Notes under the pieces: generated by a model | Databases searched by the model: none | The model's input: the letters and a program-made list of their open reading frames with translations, nothing else | What the model was told of the DNA's origin: nothing | NCBI GenBank assembly: GCA_022728415.1 | Contig: JAIJJM010000093.1 | Span: 1 to 7,606, forward strand | Direction of reading: 5' to 3' | DNA length: 7,606 nucleotides | Origin: Collinsella sp. | GTDB lineage: Bacteria; Actinomycetota; Coriobacteriia; Coriobacteriales; Coriobacteriaceae | Shown here: positions 1 to 5,341 of the stretch, piece after piece | Numbering within the stretch: position 1 is the first letter of the stretch | Layout of the letters: every line of letters starts with the position of its first letter | Position numbers and translations under genes: made by a program

Positions 1-2
1 AC

Positions 3-68
3 CTGATCGCCCTCATCATGCTCAGGTGCTCGGACCTGAGGCCGGCCCTGCCGGGGCGGGAGGCATAG
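3..68 (+). CDS. possible 3' end of an unidentified gene (partial)
   Basis: The frame starting at base 3 is open from the window edge and stops with TAG at 66-68. It reads LIALIMLRCSDLRPALPGREA, a short hydrophobic stretch followed by a basic, proline-containing tail, as seen at the cytoplasmic end of some membrane proteins. The gene would converge on the HAD phosphatase gene, with a hairpin region between the two that could end both transcripts. Only 21 codons are visible, and a second frame is also open from base 2 to about 106, so coding status is uncertain and no function can be given. Confidence 0.35.
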   Translation: MIALIMLRCSDLRPALPGREA

Positions 69-97
69 TGTTCACCCACACGAACTCACGAAGCCTC

Positions 98-158
98 CTA
101 TTTTAGCTACCCCACACAAGCGGGCAGCTAAAATAGCCCCGTCCCAAATTAGCTGCCC
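98..158. repeat. interleaved inverted repeats, possible bidirectional terminator
   Basis: Three arms share an AGCTAA/TTAGCT core in alternating orientation: 98-108 (CTATTTTAGCT), 122-136 (GGGCAGCTAAAATAG) and 149-158 (TTAGCTGCCC). Arms one and two pair perfectly over 11 bp (98-108 with 126-136), with a further CCC/GGG pairing inside the loop. Arms two and three pair perfectly over 10 bp (122-131 with 149-158). The middle arm is shared, so only one hairpin can form at a time. The block lies between two probably convergent genes, where it could act as a bidirectional terminator. It could also be a dispersed intergenic palindrome. Confidence 0.6.
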
Positions 159-171
159 TGCCGGGCTGCTG

Positions 172-1014
172 CTAGGCGAGGGCAGCCATGATGGTGCGGG
201 CGACGCCGTCGTGGTCGTTGTCGAACTCGGTGATGGCGTCGGCGGCGTCGCAGTCCTCGGGCTCGGCGTTGATCATGGCCATGCCGTGGCCCGCTACCTG
301 CAGCATGGGGATGTCGTTGATGTTGTCGCCGAAGGCCCAGGCGTCGGCGAGACGTTCGCCCAGGTGCTCGCATAGCCACGTGAGGGCCGTTCCCTTGGTG
401 GCGCCCTTGCCCATGACCTCGATATTCATGGCGTACGAACGCGTGACCTCAATCCCGCCGAGCGTGTCGAGCTCCGCCGCGAGGGCGTCGCGATCGGCCG
501 GGTCGTGCCAGTACATGGCGATGCGCTCGAGCGTCTCGACCTCGTCGATCTTGCTGTCGATATCCATGTCGATCGGTGTTCGTGTGCGCCTGAGCGAAGC
601 CGCGATGTGGGGGTCGCCGCCGCAGAATTCGTCCAGGCGCGTGTAGAGTGAGCGGGGGAGGAAGCACTGCCCGTCCGCGAAGATATCGAAGGTCACATCG
701 TGGCCGGCGGCAATGCTATGGATGCGATGGGCGATGCCGCGATCGAGCGGACGGCTCAAAATGCGCGTGGCACGTGAGACATCGGTGGGCACGTCGTCGT
801 CGAGCTGCCAGATGCTGGCACCGTTGGCGCAGACCGCGTAGTGTACGGCGGGGTGGGCGAGGATGGGCTCAAAGACGCCCGACAGCGGGCGCCCCGTGCA
901 GGGCACAAACTCAATATCGCGGCGCGCAAGCTCGTCGAGCATCGCCCAGGTGGCGTCGCTCATCTGCTTATCACTCGTCAGCAGCGTTCCATCCATATCG
1001 GAAAACACAATCAT
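172..1014 (-). CDS. Cof-type HAD-superfamily phosphatase
   Basis: This 280-residue protein belongs to the Cof/YbjI-like (IIB) haloacid dehalogenase hydrolases, cytoplasmic Mg-dependent phosphatases that usually act on sugar phosphates, nucleotides or flavin phosphates. The family signatures are in order. Motif I is DMDGTLL at residues 6-12, with D6 as the nucleophile and D8 as the acid/base. Motif II is TGRP at 40-43. Motif III is the lysine in ATKGTAL (K207). Motif IV is GDNINDIPML at 229-238, whose acidic residues hold the metal. The cap domain lies between motifs II and III, and the length is typical. The ATG at 1014 is preceded by an AAAGGA-type ribosome site. The citrate synthase terminator sits only about 20 bp upstream, so expression needs a promoter overlapping it or readthrough. 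The substrate cannot be told from sequence. Confidence 0.93.
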   Translation of the reverse strand: MIVFSDMDGTLLTSDKQMSDATWAMLDELARRDIEFVPCTGRPLSGVFEPILAHPAVHYAVCANGASIWQLDDDVPTDVSRATRILSRPLDRGIAHRIHSIAAGHDVTFDIFADGQCFLPRSLYTRLDEFCGGDPHIAASLRRTRTPIDMDIDSKIDEVETLERIAMYWHDPADRDALAAELDTLGGIEVTRSYAMNIEVMGKGATKGTALTWLCEHLGERLADAWAFGDNINDIPMLQVAGHGMAMINAEPEDCDAADAITEFDNDHDGVARTIMAALA

Positions 1015-1036
1015 TCAATGTGGTCCTTTCTACTGG

Positions 1037-1080
1037 CATAAAAAGCGTGGCCGAGGGCGGTGATGCCCTGGCCACGCTCG
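1037..1080 (-). terminator. intrinsic terminator after citrate synthase
   Basis: Read on the minus strand, AGCGTGGCC-type arms (1070-1078 with 1044-1052) pair perfectly over 9 bp. An inner GGGC/GCCC pairing (1055-1058 with 1065-1068) extends the stem, and a five-base U tract follows (AAAAA at 1040-1044 on the + strand, partly in the stem). It starts about 20 bp after the citrate synthase stop codon and should end that transcript. The HAD gene begins just beyond it. Confidence 0.88.
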
Positions 1081-1101
1081 GGTTCTATAACGGTTCACGC
1101 C

Positions 1102-2520
1102 CTAGCGATCGGCGAGCGGCTTGTACTCCAACGGCTCGATAACCGGGCGATACGCGGGACGGATGATGCGGTGCGCGCAGAAGAGCTCTTCCATGCGGTG
1201 CGCCGACCAGCCGGCCATGCGGGCGACGGCAAATAGCGGCGTAAAGAGCGTCTCGGGCACGCCGAGCATCTTGTAAATAAAGCCCGTGTACAGGTCGATG
1301 TTGGCGCAGATGGGCTTGGTCATGCCGTGATCGCGCATCACTTGCGGGGCCAGGCGCTCGATGCGCTCGATGAGCGCGAACTCCTCGCCCAAGTCCTTCT
1401 TGGCGGCAAGCGTGCGCGCGTAACGGCGGCACACCTCGGCGCGCGGGTCGCTCAGCGTGTAGACGGCGTGGCCCATACCGTAGATGAGGCCGGTGCCGTC
1501 GAAAGCCTGCTTGTCGAGGATCTTGCCCAGGTAGGCCGCGACCTCGTCCTCGTTTTCCCAGTTGGAAACATGCGCGCGGATGTCCTCGTGCATGGACACG
1601 ACTTTGGCGTTGGCGCCGCCGTGGCGCGGACCCTTGAGTGAGCCGATAGCCGCGGCGTAGGCAGAATACGGGTCGGTGGCCGAAGAGGACAGCACGCGGC
1701 AGGCGAATGTGGAGTTGTTGCCGCCGCCGTGCTCTGCATGCAGCATGAGCATCACGTCGAGCAGCATGGCTTCGTCGCGGTTGAATGCCATGCCGCCGCG
1801 CAACACCTGCATGATGGTCTCGGCGGTGGAAAGGCCGGGTGTGGGGTGCGGCACATGAACCTCGGAGCCGCGGCGCTTGGCGACCGAGGCCATATGCGCG
1901 AAGGCGGCGATGCGGGGGAGACGGGAGAGCATGGAAATGGCGACGTCGATTTCGTGCTCGGGCGTAATGATGTCGGGCTCGGCGTCGAAGGCGTAGAGCA
2001 GCAGCACGGCGCGCTGAAGCACATTCATGATGCTCGACGACACCGTGGTCATGGGGAACTCTTTGACGTACTCGTCGCTCAGATGCCTAAAAGCGCCCAG
2101 ACGTTCACAAAAGCCGTCGAGCTCCTCTTTGTTGGGCAGCGAGCCCGTGATGAGCAGGTAGGCGACCTCTTCGTAGCCATAGCGATTCTCGGCCTGGGCG
2201 TTGTTGACCAGGTCCTCGATGCTGAAGCCGCGAAGCGTGAGCTTGCCCTGATCGGGCACGACCTTTCCGTCGACCTTGTTGTAGCCGTGCACATCCGAGA
2301 TACGAGTGAGGCCCGCGACCACGCCCGAGCCGTCGGCATTGCGCAGGCCGCGCTTGACATTGTGCTCGACAAACAGACCCTCGTCGTACGGGGCGGTCGG
2401 CAGGCCGTGGTAGAGGTTTTCGCTCTCAGGCGAAATCTGGCGGCTCGCCTCATAATCCAAGACCAGGCGGCTCAGATGGTCATCGAAGCGGTAGTAGATT
2501 TTCTTGGCGTCGTAAGCCAT
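1102..2520 (-). CDS. gltA: citrate synthase
   Basis: This 472-residue protein condenses acetyl-CoA with oxaloacetate to give citrate and CoA in the cytoplasm. In a fermentative anaerobe this would feed 2-oxoglutarate and glutamate synthesis through a partial TCA branch. The catalytic signatures are intact: HAEHGGGN (261-268) with the first histidine pair, GMGHAVY (348-354) with H351, and NIDLYTG (407-413) with D409. The substrate-binding region FAVARMAGWSAH lies at 430-441. The N-terminal extension and the total length fit the longer citrate/2-methylcitrate synthases of Gram-positive anaerobes rather than the 370-residue archaeal/Bacillus type. A methylcitrate synthase role cannot be excluded by sequence alone, though no prp genes are nearby. 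The ATG at 2520 has a strong GGAGAGGAG ribosome site 5 bp upstream. The ACT-domain gene lies 77 bp upstream on the same strand. Confidence 0.95.
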   Translation of the reverse strand: MAYDAKKIYYRFDDHLSRLVLDYEASRQISPESENLYHGLPTAPYDEGLFVEHNVKRGLRNADGSGVVAGLTRISDVHGYNKVDGKVVPDQGKLTLRGFSIEDLVNNAQAENRYGYEEVAYLLITGSLPNKEELDGFCERLGAFRHLSDEYVKEFPMTTVSSSIMNVLQRAVLLLYAFDAEPDIITPEHEIDVAISMLSRLPRIAAFAHMASVAKRRGSEVHVPHPTPGLSTAETIMQVLRGGMAFNRDEAMLLDVMLMLHAEHGGGNNSTFACRVLSSSATDPYSAYAAAIGSLKGPRHGGANAKVVSMHEDIRAHVSNWENEDEVAAYLGKILDKQAFDGTGLIYGMGHAVYTLSDPRAEVCRRYARTLAAKKDLGEEFALIERIERLAPQVMRDHGMTKPICANIDLYTGFIYKMLGVPETLFTPLFAVARMAGWSAHRMEELFCAHRIIRPAYRPVIEPLEYKPLADR

Positions 2521-2597
2521 GCGCGCTCCTCTCCGGGCCGCATCGGGGTGACTTACATGGGCATGCGCGCGTCAGGCTATCCCCAGCGGCTTGTTCG

Positions 2598-2885
2598 CTA
2601 CAGGCGGTACATAAAGTTAAAGACATCCTCGCGCTGGATGGACACATTGACGCCCGAAAGCTCGCCGGCCTCGGCAAGCGCCTTCTGGAGTTCGGCGAAG
2701 TCGAGCTTGGACTCGGCGGTGTCGGCCAGCATGGTCATGGTGAAGATGTCCTCGATAATGGACTGCGTAATGTCGCGGATGTCGACGTTGGCCTCGCCCA
2801 GAACACGGGTGACGCCGGCGACGATGCCGGGGCGGTTCTTGCCAAGGACGGTGATGACGATACGGGAGGACGAGATCTCGGCCAT
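2598..2885 (-). CDS. ACT domain-containing protein (UPF0237 type)
   Basis: This 95-residue protein is a single ACT domain, a fold that binds small ligands such as amino acids and usually works as a dimer. The pattern VLGKNRPGIVAGVTRVLGE (residues 13-31) followed by NVDIRDITQSI (33-43) and FTMTMLAD (48-55) matches the stand-alone UPF0237 family. The C-terminal QREDVFNFMYRL corresponds to the family's usual IQREDIFN-MHRI ending. The length is close to the roughly 90 residues typical of the family. The ATG at 2885 has an AAAGGG ribosome site 6 bp upstream. In many Firmicutes this family sits next to a UPF0210 gene; that partner is not seen here, and citrate synthase follows instead. The ligand and biological role are unknown. 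Confidence 0.9.
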   Translation of the reverse strand: MAEISSSRIVITVLGKNRPGIVAGVTRVLGEANVDIRDITQSIIEDIFTMTMLADTAESKLDFAELQKALAEAGELSGVNVSIQREDVFNFMYRL

Positions 2886-2947
2886 GGGAAACCCTTTCGC
2901 GTGGTTGCGGCGCGCGCGGGGCGCTCCGCTGCGGTACAGTGTTCATC

Positions 2948-2953
2948 ATTGTA
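2948..2953 (-). promoter_or_regulatory. candidate -10 box upstream of the ACT-domain gene
   Basis: On the minus strand this reads TACAAT, one base from the consensus TATAAT, and lies about 63 bp upstream of the ACT-domain start codon. There is no good -35 hexamer at 16-18 bp spacing, so the call rests on the -10 match and its position at the head of the ACT-citrate synthase pair. Confidence 0.3.
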
Positions 2954-3082
2954 CCTGTCTGGCGCCAAAAGGGGTGTGCTTGCTGCGGCGTTACACGTCT
3001 GCAACATGAGCGAAAGGGGGAAGGCCGTACGGGGAAGAGCCGTCTGGCGCGTGTCCGGCTCGTGTTGGGTTGATTTCCGATC

Positions 3083-3214
3083 TCAGCCGAACACATTGAG
3101 CGGACAGGCCGTTCCCGCAGTCAGCCGAACGCCTCCGACGGCTGATTCCGAACTGGAAGCGGAGGGCATCCCCGCCCTTCGGTAGGGGATACCGCTCCGC
3201 GGCGCATGCCGCGG
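3083..3214. repeat. direct repeat and hairpin cluster near the integrase 3' end
   Basis: TCAGCCGAAC occurs twice in direct orientation (3083-3092 and 3121-3130), and its core returns inverted as CGGCTGA at 3139-3145, giving a 7-bp stem with 3121-3127. A longer hairpin pairs 3159-3173 with 3185-3200, about 14 pairs with one bulge; its one C-A mismatch becomes a G-U pair in minus-strand RNA. A further perfect 7-bp stem (3197-3203 with 3208-3214, loop GCAT) overlaps that hairpin's right arm, so the two exclude each other. No U tract follows on either strand. Arm-type repeats beside a tyrosine integrase gene can belong to an attachment region; that reading is an inference. Confidence 0.45.
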
Positions 3215-4008
3215 GCGGCGCCCCTATCGGACCACCGTGACCTCAGTTGGGATGGGCCCAGCACTGCCGCGTACTCGGTGAGCTTGAGCCAACTGTTCGT
3301 CTTCACGTCGCGTATGGCGATATTTCGGTCGTCCGGCTCGGTGATGCCGTAGCCGAACGCCTGGAGCGTCTCGATGGACTCCTGGATCCTCTGTTGGAAC
3401 ATGGGACCCGGATCGACCCTCGGCCCGAGGTGCCCGCGCCAAAGGCACGGCGTGGCGCGCAGCATGTTATGGATTTTGGAGATGGGCTCGATGTCGGCGT
3501 AGACGTTGAGCGTCGCCATGGCGTCCTTGTGGCCGAGGATCGATTGGAGCGCCTTGATATCGCCGCCTTGGCGGATCCACTGCGTTGCGAACGTGTGGCG
3601 AAGGCCGTGGAACGTGATCAGCTCGTCGTTGGTGCCCATGAGGCCGTTGGTCTCCGAGAACGTCTTGAACGCCCTGCGGATATAGCTTGTCGTCGCGAAG
3701 GTCGCGCCCGGCTCCGACAGGATGTAGCAGTCCCCGATCTCGACCGCCCCGGTAAGGCCGCGCAAGCGCAGCTTTCCGCAGTCGATCTCGTGGGTCTCCT
3801 TCAGGAAGGGGAGTAGGCCGACCGGGTCGATGGGGATACCCCTGGCGTCATGGGTCTTGGTGTCCTTGATGAACGAACCCATTCCCTTCGCGTACGCCAC
3901 CGAGTGTCTGATCGAGATCAGGCCCGTCTCGAAATCCACATCGCACCACCGAAGGCCGCAGACCTCGCCGATTCGCATCCCCGTGTGCAGGGCGAGTACG
4001 ACCGCCCT
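3121..4008 (-). pseudogene. truncated tyrosine recombinase/integrase (catalytic half)
   Basis: This is the C-terminal part of a phage or integrative-element integrase, which cuts and rejoins DNA at attachment sites. The first in-frame ATG is at 3978 (285 residues). Similarity clearly extends further upstream as RAVVLALHTGMRIGE, up to an in-frame stop that is also the stop codon of the XRE gene. Numbered from that ATG, the expected active-site residues are all present: R2 (in RIGE), K41 (KTHDARGIPI), H124 and R127 (HGLRHTF), H150 (LGHKDA) and Y160 (LNVYAD). The arm-binding and core-binding domains, normally about 150-200 residues, are missing. The stretch after about residue 175 continues to the stop at 3121 through strong hairpins and ends in an arginine/proline-rich tail unlike a normal integrase end, so the 3' part may also be rearranged. 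It is probably non-functional alone. Confidence 0.8.
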
Positions 4009-4260
4009 CTAATCCTCGGCGGACCAATCGAGTCCGAACTCCTTTCGGGCATCCTCTTCGCTCATGACTTCGAGAAGGTCTCCGGGTTGGCAACGAAGGG
4101 CGAGGCATAGCTGCTCGAGTGTGTTGAAGCGAATGCCGCGAATATGCCCTTTTTTAATACGGGACAGGTTCACGGGCGTGGTTCCAATCCTTTCGGCAAG
4201 TTCGTTCGAGGAAATCTTTCGCTCGGCCATGATCTTGTCGAGGCGAACAATTACGGGCAT
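4009..4260 (-). CDS. XRE-family (YozG-like) transcriptional regulator
   Basis: This 83-residue protein is a small Cro/C1-type helix-turn-helix regulator. The opening IVRLDKIMAERKISSNELAERIG (residues 4-26), followed by NLSRIKKGHIRGIRF (31-45) and LALRCQPGDLLE (53-64), matches the YozG-type regulators that are typically paired with a DUF2975 membrane protein. Its ATG lies 9 bp after the stop of the upstream DUF2975 gene, so the two form one operon. The likely target is the palindrome in the operon's own promoter, which also lies upstream of the bacteriocin gene. The protein ends in FGLDWSAED; its TAG stop directly abuts, in the same frame, the truncated integrase sequence, so a rearrangement endpoint lies at or very near the stop. 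Confidence 0.88.
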   Translation of the reverse strand: MPVIVRLDKIMAERKISSNELAERIGTTPVNLSRIKKGHIRGIRFNTLEQLCLALRCQPGDLLEVMSEEDARKEFGLDWSAED

Positions 4261-4269
4261 GGCGTTTCC

Positions 4270-4782
4270 TTACGCAATCTCGTCGGAGTCGAGGTACAGC
4301 TCTCGGGCGTACAAGAAGAGCTGGGAAAGCATGAACAGGACGATGCCGAGAACCAGAGAGGTCCAATCGAATGATGAAGCGATCTCTTGGGCGCCGACGG
4401 CCCCCTCGCCGCCAAACATCGAAACGGAGGTTTTGAGTGAGCCGGCGTAGAGGCTGGTGGCAGCTTGAACAACGAAGAGAATGCCGAGCACCTTCAAGCA
4501 TGTCGCAGACCCTTTCTTGAAGGGGTCTCCGCTCTTGATCGTCCACACGAGAACGGCGCTGAGGATGGTCGTAGCGATACCGATGACGGCAGGGACCAAT
4601 GTCGAGATCGCAAGGGCTGGATACGCGGGGGAGTCTGCAATTACAGGGTTGTCGAGCACTTCGATTGCTGGCTTTAAGGAGAACGCCACTTGTGCGATGG
4701 CGGTGGCGCAAAGGGTCGCAGAGGCTATCGCACATGCGATGCGGAAGGAATGAAGCCGGGGAGTGCGATTGTCGGAACTCAT
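4270..4782 (-). CDS. DUF2975-type four-helix membrane protein
   Basis: This 170-residue integral membrane protein has four predicted hydrophobic segments, at about residues 13-34, 55-81, 97-115 and 139-159. After the second helix the sequence SGDPFKKGSATCLKVLG (83-99) fits the DUF2975 signature of a PF motif followed by a basic helix start. The charged ending after the fourth helix also fits. DUF2975 proteins are of unknown function and are typically encoded just before a YozG-type HTH regulator, as here. The membrane protein may sense or modulate the regulator, by analogy with other small membrane-protein and XRE pairs; this is an inference. The ATG at 4782 has a strong GGAGG ribosome site five bases upstream. 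The gene is transcribed divergently from the bacteriocin cassette. Confidence 0.82.
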   Translation of the reverse strand: MSSDNRTPRLHSFRIACAIASATLCATAIAQVAFSLKPAIEVLDNPVIADSPAYPALAISTLVPAVIGIATTILSAVLVWTIKSGDPFKKGSATCLKVLGILFVVQAATSLYAGSLKTSVSMFGGEGAVGAQEIASSFDWTSLVLGIVLFMLSQLFLYARELYLDSDEIA

Positions 4783-4820
4783 AATAACCTCCGAAGAATT
4801 TAAAAAACTCAGGTTACTTT

Positions 4821-4837
4821 TTAACAGTTTATGTTAA
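4821..4837. promoter_or_regulatory. palindromic operator candidate
   Basis: TTAACAGTTTATGTTAA is a perfect inverted repeat with 6-bp arms and a 5-bp spacer. The size is typical of an operator for a dimeric XRE repressor. It covers the candidate minus-strand -10 box of the DUF2975-XRE operon. A second, 10-bp palindrome (TTGCCGGCAA, 4845-4854) covers the candidate -35 box. Binding here could also affect the divergent bacteriocin gene. Confidence 0.5.
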
Positions 4838-4854
4838 ATTGACTTTGCCGGCAA
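4826..4854 (-). promoter_or_regulatory. candidate promoter of the DUF2975-XRE operon
   Basis: On the minus strand TTGCCG (4849-4854) and TAAACT (4826-4831) are separated by exactly 17 bp. Each hexamer matches 4 of 6 bases of the housekeeping consensus. The -10 box lies about 44 bp before the DUF2975 start codon. On the + strand a TTGACT hexamer at 4839-4844 could serve as -35 for the bacteriocin gene, but only a poor -10 (CAGCAT, 4862-4867) lies at 17-bp spacing. Confidence 0.38.
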
Positions 4855-4892
4855 GTAATCACAGCATGCTGCAACCGAAACCCCTCTAGATT

Positions 4893-4899
4893 GGAGAGG
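4893..4899 (+). promoter_or_regulatory. ribosome binding site deciding the bacteriocin start
   Basis: GGAGAGG lies three bases before ATG 4903. It is coding sequence if the upstream in-frame TTG (4891) is taken as the start, so ATG 4903 is the better choice. AGAGG (4895-4899) can pair with CCTCT (4883-4887) in a 5-bp stem, which might partly mask the site. Confidence 0.6.
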
Positions 4900-4902
4900 A
4901 TT

Positions 4903-5076
4903 ATGTTCAGTACTGTTAAGTCGTGTAAGCTCTTGGTTTTCCTCGGCCTCGCTCTTTGTCTGTTGCTGCCGGGAGCCCCCGCTTTTGCGGATACCCCGAT
5001 GCCTCCTTCCCAGGAGAGCAGCCAGTGTGCCCTCGTTGAGCCCCTCGGGTATACGGACGACGTCGTCGATACCTAA
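4903..5076 (+). CDS. secreted leader portion of the bacteriocin-like precursor (57 aa as translated)
   Basis: This is the product made if the reading frame is taken literally: 57 residues ending at TAA 5074-5076. Residues 1-29 form a clear Sec signal peptide, with a basic start (K6, K9), a leucine-rich core (about 10-22) and the c-region PGAPAFA, with probable cleavage after A29. The remaining 28 residues, from DTPMPPSQ to DDVVDT, are acidic and lack the aromatic residues of a mature bacteriocin, so they look like a propeptide or spacer. The stop codon is made by a 7-bp tandem duplication. The short product would probably be inactive as a bacteriocin. Confidence 0.55.
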   Translation: MFSTVKSCKLLVFLGLALCLLLPGAPAFADTPMPPSQESSQCALVEPLGYTDDVVDT

Positions 5077-5082
5077 TACCTA
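5069..5082 (+). repeat. 7-bp perfect tandem duplication
   Basis: ATACCTA occurs twice head to tail (5069-5075 and 5076-5082). The second copy adds 7 bases, shifting the frame by one and placing TAA at 5074-5076. With a single copy the frame runs on into the Trp/Tyr-rich region without a break. Confidence 0.9.
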
Positions 5083-5285
5083 CTGGAGCTACAGCTGTCC
5101 TCGCGGCGTAAGCGGGCACAGCATCTCGATGTTCAACATCTCTTACAAGACGATCTCCTACCGAAATGGCTATCGCCGATCCGCGCATCATAGGGAATCC
5201 CGCCTCGCTGCAATGTGCTCCTGTGGTGTTCTTGGCACAACTGATAAATGGCAATTTGTCTATAGCACCTACTAGATGCGAGGAA

Positions 5286-5308
5286 GGGCCGAGCATTTTG
5301 TTCGGCCC
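5286..5308 (+). promoter_or_regulatory. intergenic hairpin between bacteriocin and permease genes
   Basis: GGGCCGA (5286-5292) and TCGGCCC (5302-5308) form a perfect 7-bp stem with a 9-base loop, starting 10 bp after the bacteriocin stop. The following CTCTGTTCC is only weakly U-rich, so this is probably a partial terminator or an RNA-stabilising or processing stem that sets the ratio of toxin to transporter mRNA. Its position argues against starting the next gene at ATG 5276. Confidence 0.5.
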
Positions 5309-5341
5309 CTCTGTTCCGACTGGATGAGGTTAAGGTTGGCG

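Larger units (their letters stand above)
4903..5275 (+). pseudogene. frameshifted lactococcin 972-like bacteriocin precursor
   Basis: Two frames together encode what looks like one Sec-exported bacteriocin. The first frame (4903-5073) gives the signal peptide and an acidic spacer. The second (5081-5275) gives the 64 residues from YWSYSCPRGVSG to FVYSTY. Deleting one of the two ATACCTA copies at 5069-5082 joins them as VVDT-YWSYSC in a 121-residue precursor, about 92 residues after signal cleavage. The distal part resembles mature lactococcin 972 in size (66 residues in that peptide), a W at the fourth position of the region, and a C-terminal F-x-Y ending with an aromatic last residue. Similarity is otherwise low, and three cysteines are present that I do not recall in lactococcin 972. 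The strongest support is context: a large membrane protein and an apparent ABC ATPase gene follow directly. Programmed +1 frameshifting is a less likely alternative to a broken or phase-off gene. Confidence 0.55.

Noticed and set aside
1729..3009. A 426-codon open frame on the + strand opposite citrate synthase and the ACT gene.
   Set aside because: It is antisense to two well-supported genes, runs across both and their intergenic gap, and shows no recognisable domain; long antisense frames are common in GC-rich DNA.
3247..3816. A 189-codon + strand frame opposite the integrase.
   Set aside because: The minus strand carries all integrase catalytic motifs; the antisense frame has only arginine, valine and leucine-rich shadow composition.
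4183..4782. A toxin-antitoxin reading of the XRE and small membrane protein pair.
   Set aside because: The membrane protein has DUF2975 features and four helices, unlike known small membrane toxins; the YozG-DUF2975 pairing explains it better.
4985..5080. The upstream part of the second bacteriocin frame (start at ATG 4985) as a separate gene.
   Set aside because: This part reads as arginine/proline/serine-rich off-frame sequence with no ribosome site, while the other frame encodes a good signal peptide and spacer here. Only the part after 5081 looks real.
5276..5341. The 22-residue N-terminal extension of the permease from ATG 5276.
   Set aside because: That start lies 1 bp after the previous stop codon, ahead of a hairpin and without a suitable ribosome site; ATG 5342 has AAGG at good spacing.
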